Source: Cryptosporangium phraense
GTDB lineage: Bacteria > Actinomycetota > Actinomycetes > Mycobacteriales > Cryptosporangiaceae
Reading direction: 5' to 3'
Assembly (NCBI RefSeq): GCF_006912135.1
Contig: NZ_VIRS01000029.1
Location: 30,604 to 94,603 of the forward strand
DNA: 64,000 bases
Below the pieces are notes generated by a model, which saw only the letters and a list, made by a program, of their open reading frames with translations, made no database searches and had not been told where the DNA came from. The translations under genes were made by a program, and so were the position numbers. This document shows positions 1 to 8,599 of the stretch, piece by piece. Each line of letters begins with the position of its first letter. The first letter of the stretch is position 1.

Positions 1-653
1 ACGTCGTCGGGGTCAGCGCCCAGCTGGGCCCGGACGACGAGGTCGGGAAGACGATCCAGGGCCTCGGCCGGACGTTCGAGGCGCGCGCGGTGGACTTCGC
101 CGACCGTGGGGCGGTGTGCGCCCTGGGCGCCGAGCTCGCCGAGCGGGCCCCGGACATCCTGGTCAACAACGCCGGGACGATCGAGCGGGCGCCGGCGATC
201 GAGCACCCGCTGGAGTGGTGGGACCGCGTGCTCGAGGTCGACCTGTCCAGCCAGTTCGTGCTGACCCAGCTGGTCGCCGGGCCGATGCTGGAGCGCGGGC
301 GGGGCAAGATCATCTTCACCGCGAGCCTGCTGAGCTTCCAGGGCGGCATCAACGTCCCCGGGTACGCGGCCGCGAAGTCCGGGATCGCCGGGCTCACCCG
401 GGCGCTGGCCAACGAGTGGGCCGGGCGGGGCGTGAACGTCAACGCGATCGCGCCGGGCTACATCGCCACCGACAACACGCAGGCGCTGCGCGAGGACCCG
501 GTGCGGTCCAGCTCGATCCTGGAACGGATCCCGGCCGGACGGTGGGGGAACGGCGACGACCTCGCGGGCGCGGCCGTCTTCCTCAGCTCGGCCGCGTCGG
601 ACTACGTCTCGGGCACGATCCTGCCGGTGGACGGTGGGTGGCTGGGCAGATGA
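1..653 (+). CDS. kduD: 2-dehydro-3-deoxy-D-gluconate 5-dehydrogenase-like SDR, 5' end outside window
   Basis: The gene enters from the left edge in the frame of codons starting at base 3, so the N-terminal Rossmann glycine motif is missing; 216 residues are visible. Classical SDR marks are present: NNAG, the YAAAK catalytic pair in YAAAKSGIAGLTRAL, and the C-terminal block IPAGRWG...SDYVSGTILPVDGGW, which is typical of KduD. Family knowledge: KduD interconverts 2,5-diketo-3-deoxygluconate and 2-keto-3-deoxygluconate (KDG) with NAD(H) in pectin and uronate breakdown. The stop overlaps the next start as ATGA, and the following aldolase and kinase consume KDG, so the context supports the assignment. 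A gluconate 5-dehydrogenase is the main alternative. Confidence 0.87.
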   Translation, partial: VVGVSAQLGPDDEVGKTIQGLGRTFEARAVDFADRGAVCALGAELAERAPDILVNNAGTIERAPAIEHPLEWWDRVLEVDLSSQFVLTQLVAGPMLERGRGKIIFTASLLSFQGGINVPGYAAAKSGIAGLTRALANEWAGRGVNVNAIAPGYIATDNTQALREDPVRSSSILERIPAGRWGNGDDLAGAAVFLSSAASDYVSGTILPVDGGWLGR

Positions 654-1267
654 TCGAGGACGAGCTCGCCCGGATCCGGGTGCTGCCGGTCGTCGTCATC
701 GACGACCCGGGCCGGTGCGTGCCGCTGGCGCACGCCCTCGCCGAGGGCGGGGTGCCGTGCGCGGAGATCACCCTGCGGACGCCGGACGCGCTCGACGCGG
801 TCGCCGCGGTGGCCGATCTGGAGGGGTTCCTGGTCGGGGCGGGCACCGTGGTCGGCTCTTCGCAGCTCGACCGGGCGGTGGACGCGGGGGCGCGTTTCGC
901 GGTGAGCCCGGGATTCGATCGTGAGCTCAGCCTTGCTGCCTCGGGGCGGGGGATCGCCCTGATTCCCGGCGTGGCGACGGCCAGCGAGGTGCTCGCGGCC
1001 GGTGCGGCCGGCCACTCGACCGTGAAGCTGTTCCCGGCCGCGCAGCTCGGTGGGGCCGGGATGATCTCGGCTCTGCGCGGTCCGTTCCCGGACGTCCGGT
1101 TCGTCCCCAGCGGCGGGATCAGCCTCGACAACGCGGCCGAGTACGACCTCGACGCGGTGCTGACCGTGAGCACCAGCTGGATCGCGCCCCGGGCCGAGAT
1201 CGCCGCCGGCCGGTTCGACGAGATCACCGCGCGGGCCCGCGCGTTCCGCGCGGCGGTCGGCCGATGA
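650..1267 (+). CDS. eda: KDPG/KHG-type aldolase
   Basis: A 205-residue class I aldolase of about usual length, cleaving 2-keto-3-deoxy-6-phosphogluconate to pyruvate and glyceraldehyde 3-phosphate. Visible marks are the N-terminal CAEITLRTPDAL segment with the catalytic glutamate, the GAGTV strand, the SPGFD loop, IPGVATASEV, and the Schiff-base lysine in STVKLFPAAQLGG, followed by the phosphate-binding VPSGGIS loop. ATG at 650 overlaps the upstream stop by four bases, and its own stop overlaps the kinase start by four bases, so the three genes are translationally coupled. A KDPGal aldolase acting on the galactonate epimer cannot be excluded. Confidence 0.9.
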   Translation: MIEDELARIRVLPVVVIDDPGRCVPLAHALAEGGVPCAEITLRTPDALDAVAAVADLEGFLVGAGTVVGSSQLDRAVDAGARFAVSPGFDRELSLAASGRGIALIPGVATASEVLAAGAAGHSTVKLFPAAQLGGAGMISALRGPFPDVRFVPSGGISLDNAAEYDLDAVLTVSTSWIAPRAEIAAGRFDEITARARAFRAAVGR

Positions 1268-2298
1268 TCGAGCGCGTGGTGACCGTGGGGGAGGCCCTGG
1301 CGGTGTTCCGCGCCGGCGACGACGGTCCGCTGTGGTCGGCGCCCCGGGTCGCGGTCTCGACCGGCGGCGCCGAGGGCAACGTCGCGATGGCCCTGGCCCG
1401 CCGCGGTGTGCCGGTCAGCTGGTTCGGACGGGTGGGCGACGACTCGCTGGGGCGTCGCGTCGTCCGGGAACTGCGCGCGGAAGGCGTCGACGTGCACCCG
1501 GTCGTGGACCGGGAGAACCCGACGGGTCTGCTGGTCAAGGAGCTCGACGCCGGTGGGCGGACCAGCGTCGTCTACTACCGGAGGGGGAGCGCGGGCAGCC
1601 GGCTGAGCCCGGCCGACGTCGACCGGATCCCGCTGACCGGCGCGACGCTGGTCCACCTCACCGGCATCACGCCCGCGCTCTCGCCGGAGGCGCGGTCGGC
1701 GGTCGACCACCTGCTCGACCGGGCGAAGACCGCGGGCGCAACGGTCTCGTTCGACGTGAACCATCGCGGCCGTCTGTGGGAGGGGGAGACGGCCGCGCCG
1801 GTCTACCGCGAGATCGCGTCGCGGGCCGACGTGCTGTTCGCGAGCCTCGAGGAGGTTCCGTATCTGATTCCGGGCTGGGGTGGGGTGAGCCCGGAACCGG
1901 GCGGGGTCTCGGAACCGGGCGGGGGCTCGAGTCCGGGCGGGGTCTCGGGTTTGGGCGGAGGCGGCGCCGGAGCGGCGGCGGTGGCGTTGGGCGAGCGGGG
2001 GTATTCGCACGTGGTGGTGACGGCCGGGGCAGCCGGCGCTGTCGCGGGAATCGACGGGGAGCTGTACGCGGTACCGGCCGTGCCGCTCGACGGGGTGGTC
2101 GACACGGTGGGGGCGGGCGACGCCTTCGTCGGCGGGTACCTGGCCGAGCTGGTAGCGGGGCACGGGCCGTCGCGTCGGTTGCGGACCGGTGCCCTGCTCG
2201 GGGCGGCGGCGTGCCGGCATGCGGGGGATTGGGAAGGGGTGGCGGATCTGTCCGCCCTGGACGGAGAAGCCGCTCCGGACGACCCGGTCACCCGCTGA
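1264..2298 (+). CDS. kdgK: PfkB-family 2-keto-3-deoxygluconate kinase with a repeat insertion
   Basis: A 344-residue ribokinase/PfkB-fold kinase, predicted to phosphorylate KDG to KDPG, the substrate of the adjacent aldolase. The N-terminal GGAEGNVAMALARRG substrate-binding motif, the SFDVNHRGRLW segment of KDG kinases and the C-terminal anion-hole/catalytic motif DTVGAGDAFVGGY are clear. Between residues 207 and about 237 a glycine-rich stretch of six-residue repeats (GVSEPG type) interrupts the region before the ATP-site strand; close relatives are expected to have only a short loop there. Start at ATG 1264 is fixed by overlap with the upstream stop. Other carbohydrate kinases of this fold are possible, but the operon argues for KDG. 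Confidence 0.85.
   Translation: MIERVVTVGEALAVFRAGDDGPLWSAPRVAVSTGGAEGNVAMALARRGVPVSWFGRVGDDSLGRRVVRELRAEGVDVHPVVDRENPTGLLVKELDAGGRTSVVYYRRGSAGSRLSPADVDRIPLTGATLVHLTGITPALSPEARSAVDHLLDRAKTAGATVSFDVNHRGRLWEGETAAPVYREIASRADVLFASLEEVPYLIPGWGGVSPEPGGVSEPGGGSSPGGVSGLGGGGAGAAAVALGERGYSHVVVTAGAAGAVAGIDGELYAVPAVPLDGVVDTVGAGDAFVGGYLAELVAGHGPSRRLRTGALLGAAACRHAGDWEGVADLSALDGEAAPDDPVTR
1882..1956 (+). repeat. In-frame 18-bp minisatellite inside the KDG kinase gene
   Basis: Four degenerate units of 18-21 bases, best represented by GGGGTCTCGGAACCGGGC, encode GVSPEPG, GVSEPG, GGSSPG and GVSGLG, then pass into a run of glycines and alanines. The unit length is a multiple of three, so copy-number change would keep the frame. 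It lies in what should be a surface loop before the ATP-binding half of the kinase. Confidence 0.8.
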
Positions 2299-2344
2299 GG
2301 CCCGCCCGACGCCGGCCGCGCCAAGAAGCTGACCGGGTCGGCGG

Positions 2345-2474
2345 TCAGCCGAACCAGGCGACCTGAACGACAACGATCTGCTGGCCCCGAATGTCAGTCA
2401 GGTTGCGCTCGGACTTCCTCGTCGAGTTCATCGAGGAGGTCGTCGGGGTCACAGCCCCAACGCCAATCAGCCAC
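2345..2474 (-). pseudogene. Frameshifted remnant of a small gene coupled to the DUF6247 gene
   Basis: A GTG at 2474 overlaps the stop of the upstream DUF6247 gene in the manner of a coupled pair. It opens a 26-codon frame (VADWRWGCDPDDLLDELDEE...) that stops at 2394, while the neighbouring frame continues as LTDIRGQQIVVVQVAWFG and stops at 2345. The two pieces look like the head and tail of one small protein with an internal deletion and frameshift. DUF6247-type genes can sit beside small RelE/ParE-like genes, so a dead toxin-like partner is an inference, not a demonstrated homology. Confidence 0.4.
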
Positions 2475-2820
2475 CGGCGAGTTCGCGATGGGCAGCGCGA
2501 ACGATCTCTCCGGCCTCCCGGATCGCCCGCGCTCGAGTGTCGGGGTCCGGATCGTCGACGGCACGTTCTGCGGCGTGCAGGCGGGCGGCCGTATGCGGGT
2601 GTCGTTCGATCTCGATGACGACGCCCCACTGACGGTAGAACATCCGGATCGGAGTGACGCTGTCTTCATCGCCGGCACGCACGAACGCCGCCTGCATGTC
2701 GTTGAAGAACTCCGGCAGCCTGGAGGGGACGAGAGTCGCGACTGCTTGCCTCAACGCGGGCAGCGTCAGTTCGGGGAGGGGCATGACCGGGACGTCTCCT
2801 GCGGCGTGCGGAGCGGTCAT
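2467..2820 (-). CDS. DUF6247-like small protein
   Basis: A 117-residue soluble protein, ATG at 2820. The core LRQAVATLVPSRLPEFFNDMQAAF and the helical segment YRQWGVVIEIERHP...RLHAAE resemble actinobacterial DUF6247 proteins. The function of that family is unknown to me; its small size, acidic C-terminus and pairing with another small gene recall antitoxin-like proteins. Its downstream partner at 2345-2474 is broken here, leaving this gene orphaned. It is transcribed away from the sugar importer, and the roughly 230-base gap between them carries a LacI-type palindrome. Confidence 0.65.
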   Translation of the reverse strand: MTAPHAAGDVPVMPLPELTLPALRQAVATLVPSRLPEFFNDMQAAFVRAGDEDSVTPIRMFYRQWGVVIEIERHPHTAARLHAAERAVDDPDPDTRARAIREAGEIVRAAHRELAGG

Positions 2821-2857
2821 CGTTCACGTCCCTTCTGTTACGTCGAGACCGCTCACA

Positions 2858-2870
2858 GGAAAGCGCTTCC
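2858..2870. promoter_or_regulatory. Candidate LacI-family operator upstream of the sugar importer
   Basis: GGAAAGCGCTTCC contains the perfect palindrome AAGCGCTT and matches the general form of LacI/CcpA-type operators in actinobacteria. It lies in the divergent gap, about 180 bases upstream of the solute-binding protein start at 3050. No LacI gene is adjacent, so the regulator would be encoded elsewhere. Confidence 0.5.
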
Positions 2871-3049
2871 ATTCGGCGCTTGCAACCCGCCGTTCGTCGC
2901 TTCGATCTGACACTTCTCGGTTGCAAAGTTGAAATATCCGTACGCTCTGGACTCCCGCCGCTCCCCATCCGCAGGCCCTCGGCCGAGGTTCCGCCCGCAC
3001 GGAACCCCGCACCCACCGAGCAGGCCGGCGCCCCTGGAAAGGACAGCGT

Positions 3050-4345
3050 GTGTTCAAACGACGAATCGCAACGGTGGCCGCCGCCGCGTTACTGGCGTCG
3101 ACCCTGGCCGCTTGTGGCGGCTCCGGCGGCTCCGGTGGCGACTCCAAGACGCTCACCTACTGGGCCAGCAACCAGAGCATCAGCCTGGCCAAGGACGCCG
3201 AGATCCTCAAGCCCGAGCTGGCCAAGTTCGAGAAGCAGACCGGCATCAAGGTGAAGGTCGAGGTCGTTCCGTGGTCCGACCTGCTCAACCGTCTGCTGGC
3301 CGCGGCCACCAGCGGCCAGGGCCCGGACGTCGTCAACATCGGTAACACCTGGTCGGCGAGCCTCCAGGCCACCGACGCGTTCGTGCCGTTCGACGACGCG
3401 ACGATCGGCAAGGTCGGCGGCACGAACCGGTTCGTCCCGTCGGCGCTGGCCGCGGCCGGCGCCAAGGGCAAGCCGCCCACGGCCGTGCCGCTCTACAGCC
3501 TCGCCTACGCGCTCTACTACAACAAGAAGATGTTCGCCGAGGCCGGTATCACCAAGCCGCCGGCGACGTGGGAGGAGCTGGTCGCCGACGGCAAGAAGCT
3601 GACCAAGGGCGGCAAGTGGGGCCTGGCCCAGGAGGGCGCCCACGTCTCGGCGCACTCGCACCACGCGTTCATCCTCTCCCAGCAGTACGGCGGCGAGTGG
3701 TTCGACGCGGAGGGCAAGCCGACGTTCGACACCCCGCAGAACGCCGAGGCGATCAAGCGGTACGTCGACTTCCTGGCCGCCGACAAGATCACGAACCCGG
3801 GCAACGCCGAGTACGCGCAGAACGAGTCGGTCACCGACTTCGCCAGCGGCAAGGCGGCCATGCTGCTCTGGCAGGCGGCCGGCCAGCAGCTCGCCCTGCA
3901 CGGCATGAAGCCCGACCAGTGGGGCGTCGCCCCGGTGCCGTTCCTGGCCAACCCGCCGGCCGGGGGCAAGAAGGTCGACAGCATGGTCGCCGGCATCAAC
4001 ATCGCGATCTTCAAGCACTCCAAGAACCAGGAGGGTGCGCTGAACTTCGTGAAGTTCATGACCAGCGACGAGGAGCAGACCGTGCTCAACAAGGCCTACG
4101 GCTCGCTGCCGTCGGTCGTGACGCTGTCCGACGACCCGGCGTTCGCCGGACCGGAGCAGAAGGTGATCGCCGACACGCTCGCCGCCACCGCCGCCCCGCT
4201 GCCGCAGGTGCCCGAGGAGAGCCAGTACGAGACGTTGATCGGTGGCGTCATGAACGACCTCTTCGCCGCGGCCGCCAAGGGCAAGTCGCCGTCGGTCGCC
4301 GAGATCCAGGACAAGCTGAAGACCGCCGAGGAGCAGGTCAAGTAA
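3050..4345 (+). CDS. Carbohydrate ABC transporter solute-binding lipoprotein
   Basis: A 431-residue family 1 extracellular solute-binding protein. The N-terminus has arginines, a hydrophobic core and the lipobox LAAC at about residues 19-22, followed by a GGSGGSGGD linker, so it is a membrane-anchored lipoprotein outside the cell. The mature part contains TYWASNQS, GPDVVNIGNTW and the YALYYNKKMFAEAGI segment typical of sugar-binding members. Start is GTG 3050, preceded by a GGAAAGGA ribosome-binding site. It is followed by a strong hairpin and two permeases. The ligand is a sugar or oligosaccharide, not defined by sequence. Confidence 0.9.
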   Translation: MFKRRIATVAAAALLASTLAACGGSGGSGGDSKTLTYWASNQSISLAKDAEILKPELAKFEKQTGIKVKVEVVPWSDLLNRLLAAATSGQGPDVVNIGNTWSASLQATDAFVPFDDATIGKVGGTNRFVPSALAAAGAKGKPPTAVPLYSLAYALYYNKKMFAEAGITKPPATWEELVADGKKLTKGGKWGLAQEGAHVSAHSHHAFILSQQYGGEWFDAEGKPTFDTPQNAEAIKRYVDFLAADKITNPGNAEYAQNESVTDFASGKAAMLLWQAAGQQLALHGMKPDQWGVAPVPFLANPPAGGKKVDSMVAGINIAIFKHSKNQEGALNFVKFMTSDEEQTVLNKAYGSLPSVVTLSDDPAFAGPEQKVIADTLAATAAPLPQVPEESQYETLIGGVMNDLFAAAAKGKSPSVAEIQDKLKTAEEQVK

Positions 4346-4350
4346 CGCCG

Positions 4351-4384
4351 AGCCGGTCCGGGAGCGCCCGCTCCCGGACCGGCT
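4351..4384 (+). terminator. Intercistronic hairpin after the solute-binding protein gene
   Basis: Perfect inverted repeat: arm AGCCGGTCCGGGAGCG (4351-4366) pairs with 4369-4384 across a minimal loop. There is no T-run, and the same operon continues 23 bases later. In sugar ABC operons such hairpins usually cause partial termination or 3' protection, so that binding protein is made in excess over permeases; that role is inferred. Confidence 0.7.
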
Positions 4385-4406
4385 GGCCGGAAAGGACCCC
4401 TTCGCC

Positions 4407-5372
4407 ATGACGACCACGCTCTCGGCCCCCGACGAAGCGCCCCCGGAGCCGACCCGAAAGCCCCGGAAACGCCGCCGGACGCCGGCCCTGCCGTACCTGC
4501 TGCTGATTCCGGCCATCGTGCTGGAACTGGCCGTGCACGTCATCCCGATGCTCACCGGCATCTGGATGAGCCTGCGAGAACTCACCCAGTTCCACATCCG
4601 CGACTGGTCCGGCGCCCCGTTCATCGGCCTGGACAACTACAAGGTCTCGCTCGACGTCGACAGCGCGACCGGCAAGGAACTCCTGCACTCGTTCTGGGTG
4701 ACGATCGCCTGCACGATCCTGGTGGTCGGCCTGTCCTACGGACTCGGCCTGGCCGCGGCCGTGCTGCTGCAGCGTCCGTTCCGCGGCCGCGCCCTCTTGC
4801 GGACGCTCTTTCTGACGCCGTATGCGCTGCCGGTCTACGCGGCGGTGATCATCTGGAGCTTCCTGTTGCAGCGCGACACCGGGGCACTGAACCACGTGCT
4901 CGTCGACCAGTTGCATCTCGTCGACGACCGGCCGTTCTGGCTGATCGGCGGCAACAGCTTCTGGTCGCTGGTGATCGTGATGGTCTGGAAGCACTGGCCG
5001 TTCGCGTTCCTGTGCCTGATGGCGGGGCTGCAGGGCGTTCCCCAGGACCTCTACGAGGCCGCGTACATGGACGGGGCCGGGTTCTGGCGCCGGCTGCGGG
5101 CGGTGACGCTGCCGATGCTGCGCCCGGTCAACCAGGTCCTGCTGCTGGTCCTGTTCCTGTGGACGTTCAACGACTTCAACACCCCGTACGTCCTGTTCGG
5201 CAAGAGCGCACCGGATCAAGCCGACCTGATCTCGATCCACATCTACGAGAGCTCGTTCGTGACCTGGAACTTCGGCCTCGGCTCGGCCATGTCGGTCTGC
5301 CTGCTGCTGTTCCTGTCGATCGTCTCCGGGCTCTACCTGTTCTTCACCCGAAAGGCGCGCGCCGATGCATGA
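4407..5372 (+). CDS. Carbohydrate ABC transporter permease, MalF type
   Basis: A 321-residue inner-membrane permease with a basic cytoplasmic N-terminus (about 30 residues, rich in proline, arginine and lysine), a first membrane helix at YLLLIPAIVLELAVHVIPML, and five further helices. The coupling (EAA) loop reads DLYEAAYMDGAGFWRRLRAVTLPML, where the transporter ATPase would dock. No ATPase gene lies in this operon; actinobacteria commonly energise such importers with a shared MsiK-type ATPase encoded elsewhere. The 3' end overlaps the next permease by eight bases. Confidence 0.9.
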   Translation: MTTTLSAPDEAPPEPTRKPRKRRRTPALPYLLLIPAIVLELAVHVIPMLTGIWMSLRELTQFHIRDWSGAPFIGLDNYKVSLDVDSATGKELLHSFWVTIACTILVVGLSYGLGLAAAVLLQRPFRGRALLRTLFLTPYALPVYAAVIIWSFLLQRDTGALNHVLVDQLHLVDDRPFWLIGGNSFWSLVIVMVWKHWPFAFLCLMAGLQGVPQDLYEAAYMDGAGFWRRLRAVTLPMLRPVNQVLLLVLFLWTFNDFNTPYVLFGKSAPDQADLISIHIYESSFVTWNFGLGSAMSVCLLLFLSIVSGLYLFFTRKARADA

Positions 5373-6204
5373 GACCGCCGCCGAGCGCTGGTCGCGCCGG
5401 ATCGTCCTGACCCTGCTGACGCTGTTCGTCGTCATTCCGCTCTACGTGATGCTGTCGACCGCGATCAAGCCGCTGTCCAACGTCCGCGACTCGTTCACCT
5501 GGCTCCCGCAGAAAGTGTCGTTCGAGGCCTTCGTCGACATGTGGGACACGGTGCCGCTCGGGCAGTACCTGGTGAACAGCCTGATCGTCTCGACGTCCGC
5601 GGCCGTCCTCTCGGTCGCGATCGCGATCCTCGCGGCCTACGCGACGAGCCGGTGGCGGTTCCGTGGGCGCGGACTGTTCCTCGCCAGCGCGCTCTCCACC
5701 CAGATGTTCCCGGGGATCCTGTTCCTGCTGCCGCTGTTCCTGATCTACGTGAACGTCGGCCGGGCCACCGGGATCGAGCTCTACGCGAGCCGGACCGGCC
5801 TGATCATCACCTATCTGACGTTCTCGCTGCCGTTCTCGATCTGGATGCTCGTCGGCTACTTCGACTCGATCCCCCGCGAGCTGGACGAGGCCGCCGCCGT
5901 CGACGGCGCCGGTCCGATGCGGATCCTGTTCCGCGTCCTGATCCCGACCGCGGTGCCGGGCATCCTCGCGGTGACGGTCTACGCGTTCATGACCGCCTGG
6001 GGCGAGGTCCTGTTCGCGTCGGTCATGACCGACGAGACCACCCGGACGGTCGCCGTCGGTCTCGCCGGTTACTCCACCCAGTACGACGTCTACTGGAACC
6101 AGATCATGGCCGCGTCGCTGGTCGTCAGCGTGCCGGTCGTGGCCGCATTCCTGTTCCTGCAGAAGTACTTCGTGGCCGGGCTGACCGCCGGTGCGGTCAA
6201 GTAG
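5365..6204 (+). CDS. Carbohydrate ABC transporter permease, MalG type
   Basis: A 279-residue permease with six predicted membrane helices. The EAA loop ELDEAAAVDGAGPMRILFRV is followed by the usual proline-rich helix start (LIPTAVPGILAV). The ending QKYFVAGLTAGAVK is characteristic of MalG/LacG proteins. It forms the heterodimeric channel with the preceding permease. The gene ends two bases before the convergent helicase gene, leaving no room for an independent terminator. Confidence 0.9.
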   Translation: MHETAAERWSRRIVLTLLTLFVVIPLYVMLSTAIKPLSNVRDSFTWLPQKVSFEAFVDMWDTVPLGQYLVNSLIVSTSAAVLSVAIAILAAYATSRWRFRGRGLFLASALSTQMFPGILFLLPLFLIYVNVGRATGIELYASRTGLIITYLTFSLPFSIWMLVGYFDSIPRELDEAAAVDGAGPMRILFRVLIPTAVPGILAVTVYAFMTAWGEVLFASVMTDETTRTVAVGLAGYSTQYDVYWNQIMAASLVVSVPVVAAFLFLQKYFVAGLTAGAVK

Positions 6205-6206
6205 GG

Positions 6207-8291
6207 CTACTTCTGCAGGGCCTCGGTGAGCAGCGCGACCAGCGCCTCCAGCTGGACGTCGGCCGACGGGACGATCTCCTCGTCGGACCCGTCCAGCGCC
6301 CGGGCGGCCAGGCCGGCCTTGGTGTCGATCAGCTCGGCGATCCGGGCGTCGATCGTCTGCGCGGCGATGATGCGCCACGCGGTGACCGGCTCGGTCTGGC
6401 CGATCCGGTGGCTCCGGTCGATGGCCTGGGTCTGCTCGGCGTCGGTCCACGACAGCTCGGCCAGCACGACGTTCGACGCGACCTGCAGGTTGAGGCCCAC
6501 GCCGGCCGCGGTCAGCGAACAGACGGCGATCGCGACGTCGGGGTCGTTCACGAACGCGTCGATGTTGCGCTGCCGCGCCTTGGGGGTCTGGTCCCCCCGG
6601 ATCGACGCGTACTGCACCCCCTGCTTCTCGAAGATCTCTTCCGCCTCGTCCATCACGTCGACGTGTTTGGCGAAGAAGACGACCTTGCCGGCGCTGCGGG
6701 CCAGCTGGGCGGCGTAGTCGGCGGCCGGGCCGGCCTTCGCCTGCCCGATACGTCGCATCATGCTGAACACGTTCTCGCCGGACGTCGTCGTGGAGTCCTT
6801 GAGCTCGGCCCGCGCGATGCGGCGGACGAGGACCTCGTCGACGACGTCGGCCGGGCCCCCGGCGAGGGAGTACTGCTCGACCATGCGGCGGGCGAGCTTC
6901 CGCTCGGCCGCGCGGATCGACCGGCCGGCGGAACCGTCGAGTTCGACGGGCAGGTCGGCGATGCGGCGGTCGGGGATGTCGGCGGCGACGTCGACCTTGC
7001 GGCGCCGGACGATGCCCTGCTCGACGACGGCCTCGCGGGCGGCCGGGTAGAAGCCCGGGTCGGCGGGCGTCAGGCCGGTGTCTTCCAGTGCCTGCATCAG
7101 CTCGCCGAGCGGCTTCGTGTCGTCGATCCAGCCGAGGAACTGCCAGATGGCCCGGAAGTCGTCGATGTCGTTGATCAGCGGGGTGCCGGTGAGCGCCATG
7201 AGCAGCGGCTGCGCGGTGCGCGACCGGATCCGCTCGGCCAGCTCGAGGACGTGCTGCGAGCGCTGCGACGTCTTGTTCTTGATGAAGTGCGCCTCGTCGA
7301 CGACCATCCCGCGGAAGCCGAAGTTGCCGAGCCAGCCCACGTGCCGGTCGAGCACCTCGTAGTTGACGACGACGATGTCGGCGTAGCCGTCGACGGTGTC
7401 GCCGTTGCCCTGCACGACGGTGACCGGGCGGTTCGGCGTCCAGAGGCCGGCCTCGCGGGCCCAGTTGGTCTTGACGACGTTCGGCACGACGGCGAGCAGC
7501 GGGTACGCGTCGGCGGCCTCGGCCGCGAGCAGCGCCTGAGCGGTCTTGCCCAGGCCGGGCTCGTCGGCGAGCAGGAAAGTGCGGTGGCCGGCCGCGGCCG
7601 CGGCGACCAGCCGGGCCTGGTGGGCCATCAGCTTCGGGTAGCGCGTGGAGGGCGCGGGCAGCGTCATGCACGCGGAGTCACCGCTGCCGGCGCGCTCGAA
7701 CGAGCTGAGCAGCGGGCCGAGCAGCTCCCAGCTGGCCAGCCGGCGCGGCCGGGCAGTGGAGCGCTGTGCATACGCAGAGTAGTCGGGGGCAAGGAACGGG
7801 GTCGCCAGCTGGCGGGTCGCTACCGACTGCGGCACCACGCGGCGCTCGGGGGCGGCCGGGGTCTCGGCGGGCGGCGGCGCTTCCTCGGGGGCCGGCTCGA
7901 GGCCGGCGGAGAGCAGCATCTCGCGCTTGAGCGAGCGGACGGAGTCGGCGACGACCGCGTCCTCGTCGAGCAGTGCCATCAACTCGACGTCGCGGACCGC
8001 GGTGGTCGCGAGGATCTGCGCGATGCCGTCGAGGCGTTTGAGCTGCTCGGAGCGGTGGTTCTCGGAGCCGGCGGCGTCCTTGCGCAGGCGGGCACGCTCG
8101 TCCCGCAGCAGCAGGGCGACCGCGTGGAACTTCGTGCGGACAGCGGGCGTCACGCGTCCGCGCTGGGCCGCCGCCTCGACTTCGCGGGCGGTGCCGGCGA
8201 GCAGCGCGATGACGTCGCCGCGATGGCGGCCCCGCTGGTTGTTCGGGGCGGGACGGCGAGCACCCGTTCGGCGCTGGCCTGGTCGAGCCAT
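6207..8291 (-). CDS. SNF2-family DEAD/DEAH-box helicase
   Basis: A 694-residue SNF2-type ATPase. After a roughly 200-residue N-terminal region without a recognised domain come the seven helicase motifs: Walker A DEPGLGKT, Walker B VVDEAHFIKN, motif III LTGTPLIND, and in the C-terminal lobe AGVGLNLQVASNVVLAELSW and the arginine-finger block QAIDRSHRIGQ. It should translocate on double-stranded DNA or remodel protein-DNA complexes. Start ATG 8291 is chosen because AAGGAGA lies seven bases upstream; the open frame runs further left but with non-coding character. It is a solitary gene with no nuclease or methylase beside it. Confidence 0.88.
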   Translation of the reverse strand: MARPGQRRTGARRPAPNNQRGRHRGDVIALLAGTAREVEAAAQRGRVTPAVRTKFHAVALLLRDERARLRKDAAGSENHRSEQLKRLDGIAQILATTAVRDVELMALLDEDAVVADSVRSLKREMLLSAGLEPAPEEAPPPAETPAAPERRVVPQSVATRQLATPFLAPDYSAYAQRSTARPRRLASWELLGPLLSSFERAGSGDSACMTLPAPSTRYPKLMAHQARLVAAAAAGHRTFLLADEPGLGKTAQALLAAEAADAYPLLAVVPNVVKTNWAREAGLWTPNRPVTVVQGNGDTVDGYADIVVVNYEVLDRHVGWLGNFGFRGMVVDEAHFIKNKTSQRSQHVLELAERIRSRTAQPLLMALTGTPLINDIDDFRAIWQFLGWIDDTKPLGELMQALEDTGLTPADPGFYPAAREAVVEQGIVRRRKVDVAADIPDRRIADLPVELDGSAGRSIRAAERKLARRMVEQYSLAGGPADVVDEVLVRRIARAELKDSTTTSGENVFSMMRRIGQAKAGPAADYAAQLARSAGKVVFFAKHVDVMDEAEEIFEKQGVQYASIRGDQTPKARQRNIDAFVNDPDVAIAVCSLTAAGVGLNLQVASNVVLAELSWTDAEQTQAIDRSHRIGQTEPVTAWRIIAAQTIDARIAELIDTKAGLAARALDGSDEEIVPSADVQLEALVALLTEALQK

Positions 8292-8599
8292 GAAATCTCC
8301 TTCGCATGCGGGCACGAGCGTAGGGCCTCGGTGGGCGTCCTCCCGGCGCCGGCATCCAGCGAGTTCGCGAGCCGGCGTGCGTGCCTCGTTGATCTCAACG
8401 CCGGAGCCGGCGCGATGTTCCCACCCAGGGCCGTTCCCCATCTTAGGGGTCCGGGGCTCCGAGCGCCTGAGCTGGAACCGGGGGTTCGGCCGGCCGCCCG
8501 CGCCGGAGGGGGGGTATCGGGGCTGACGGACGGGGAGCAGCGGTTCTCCGCGGCGCCGCCTGCGGCACGAGGCTGCGCAGCCGGCTGCCGCGGGCATCC

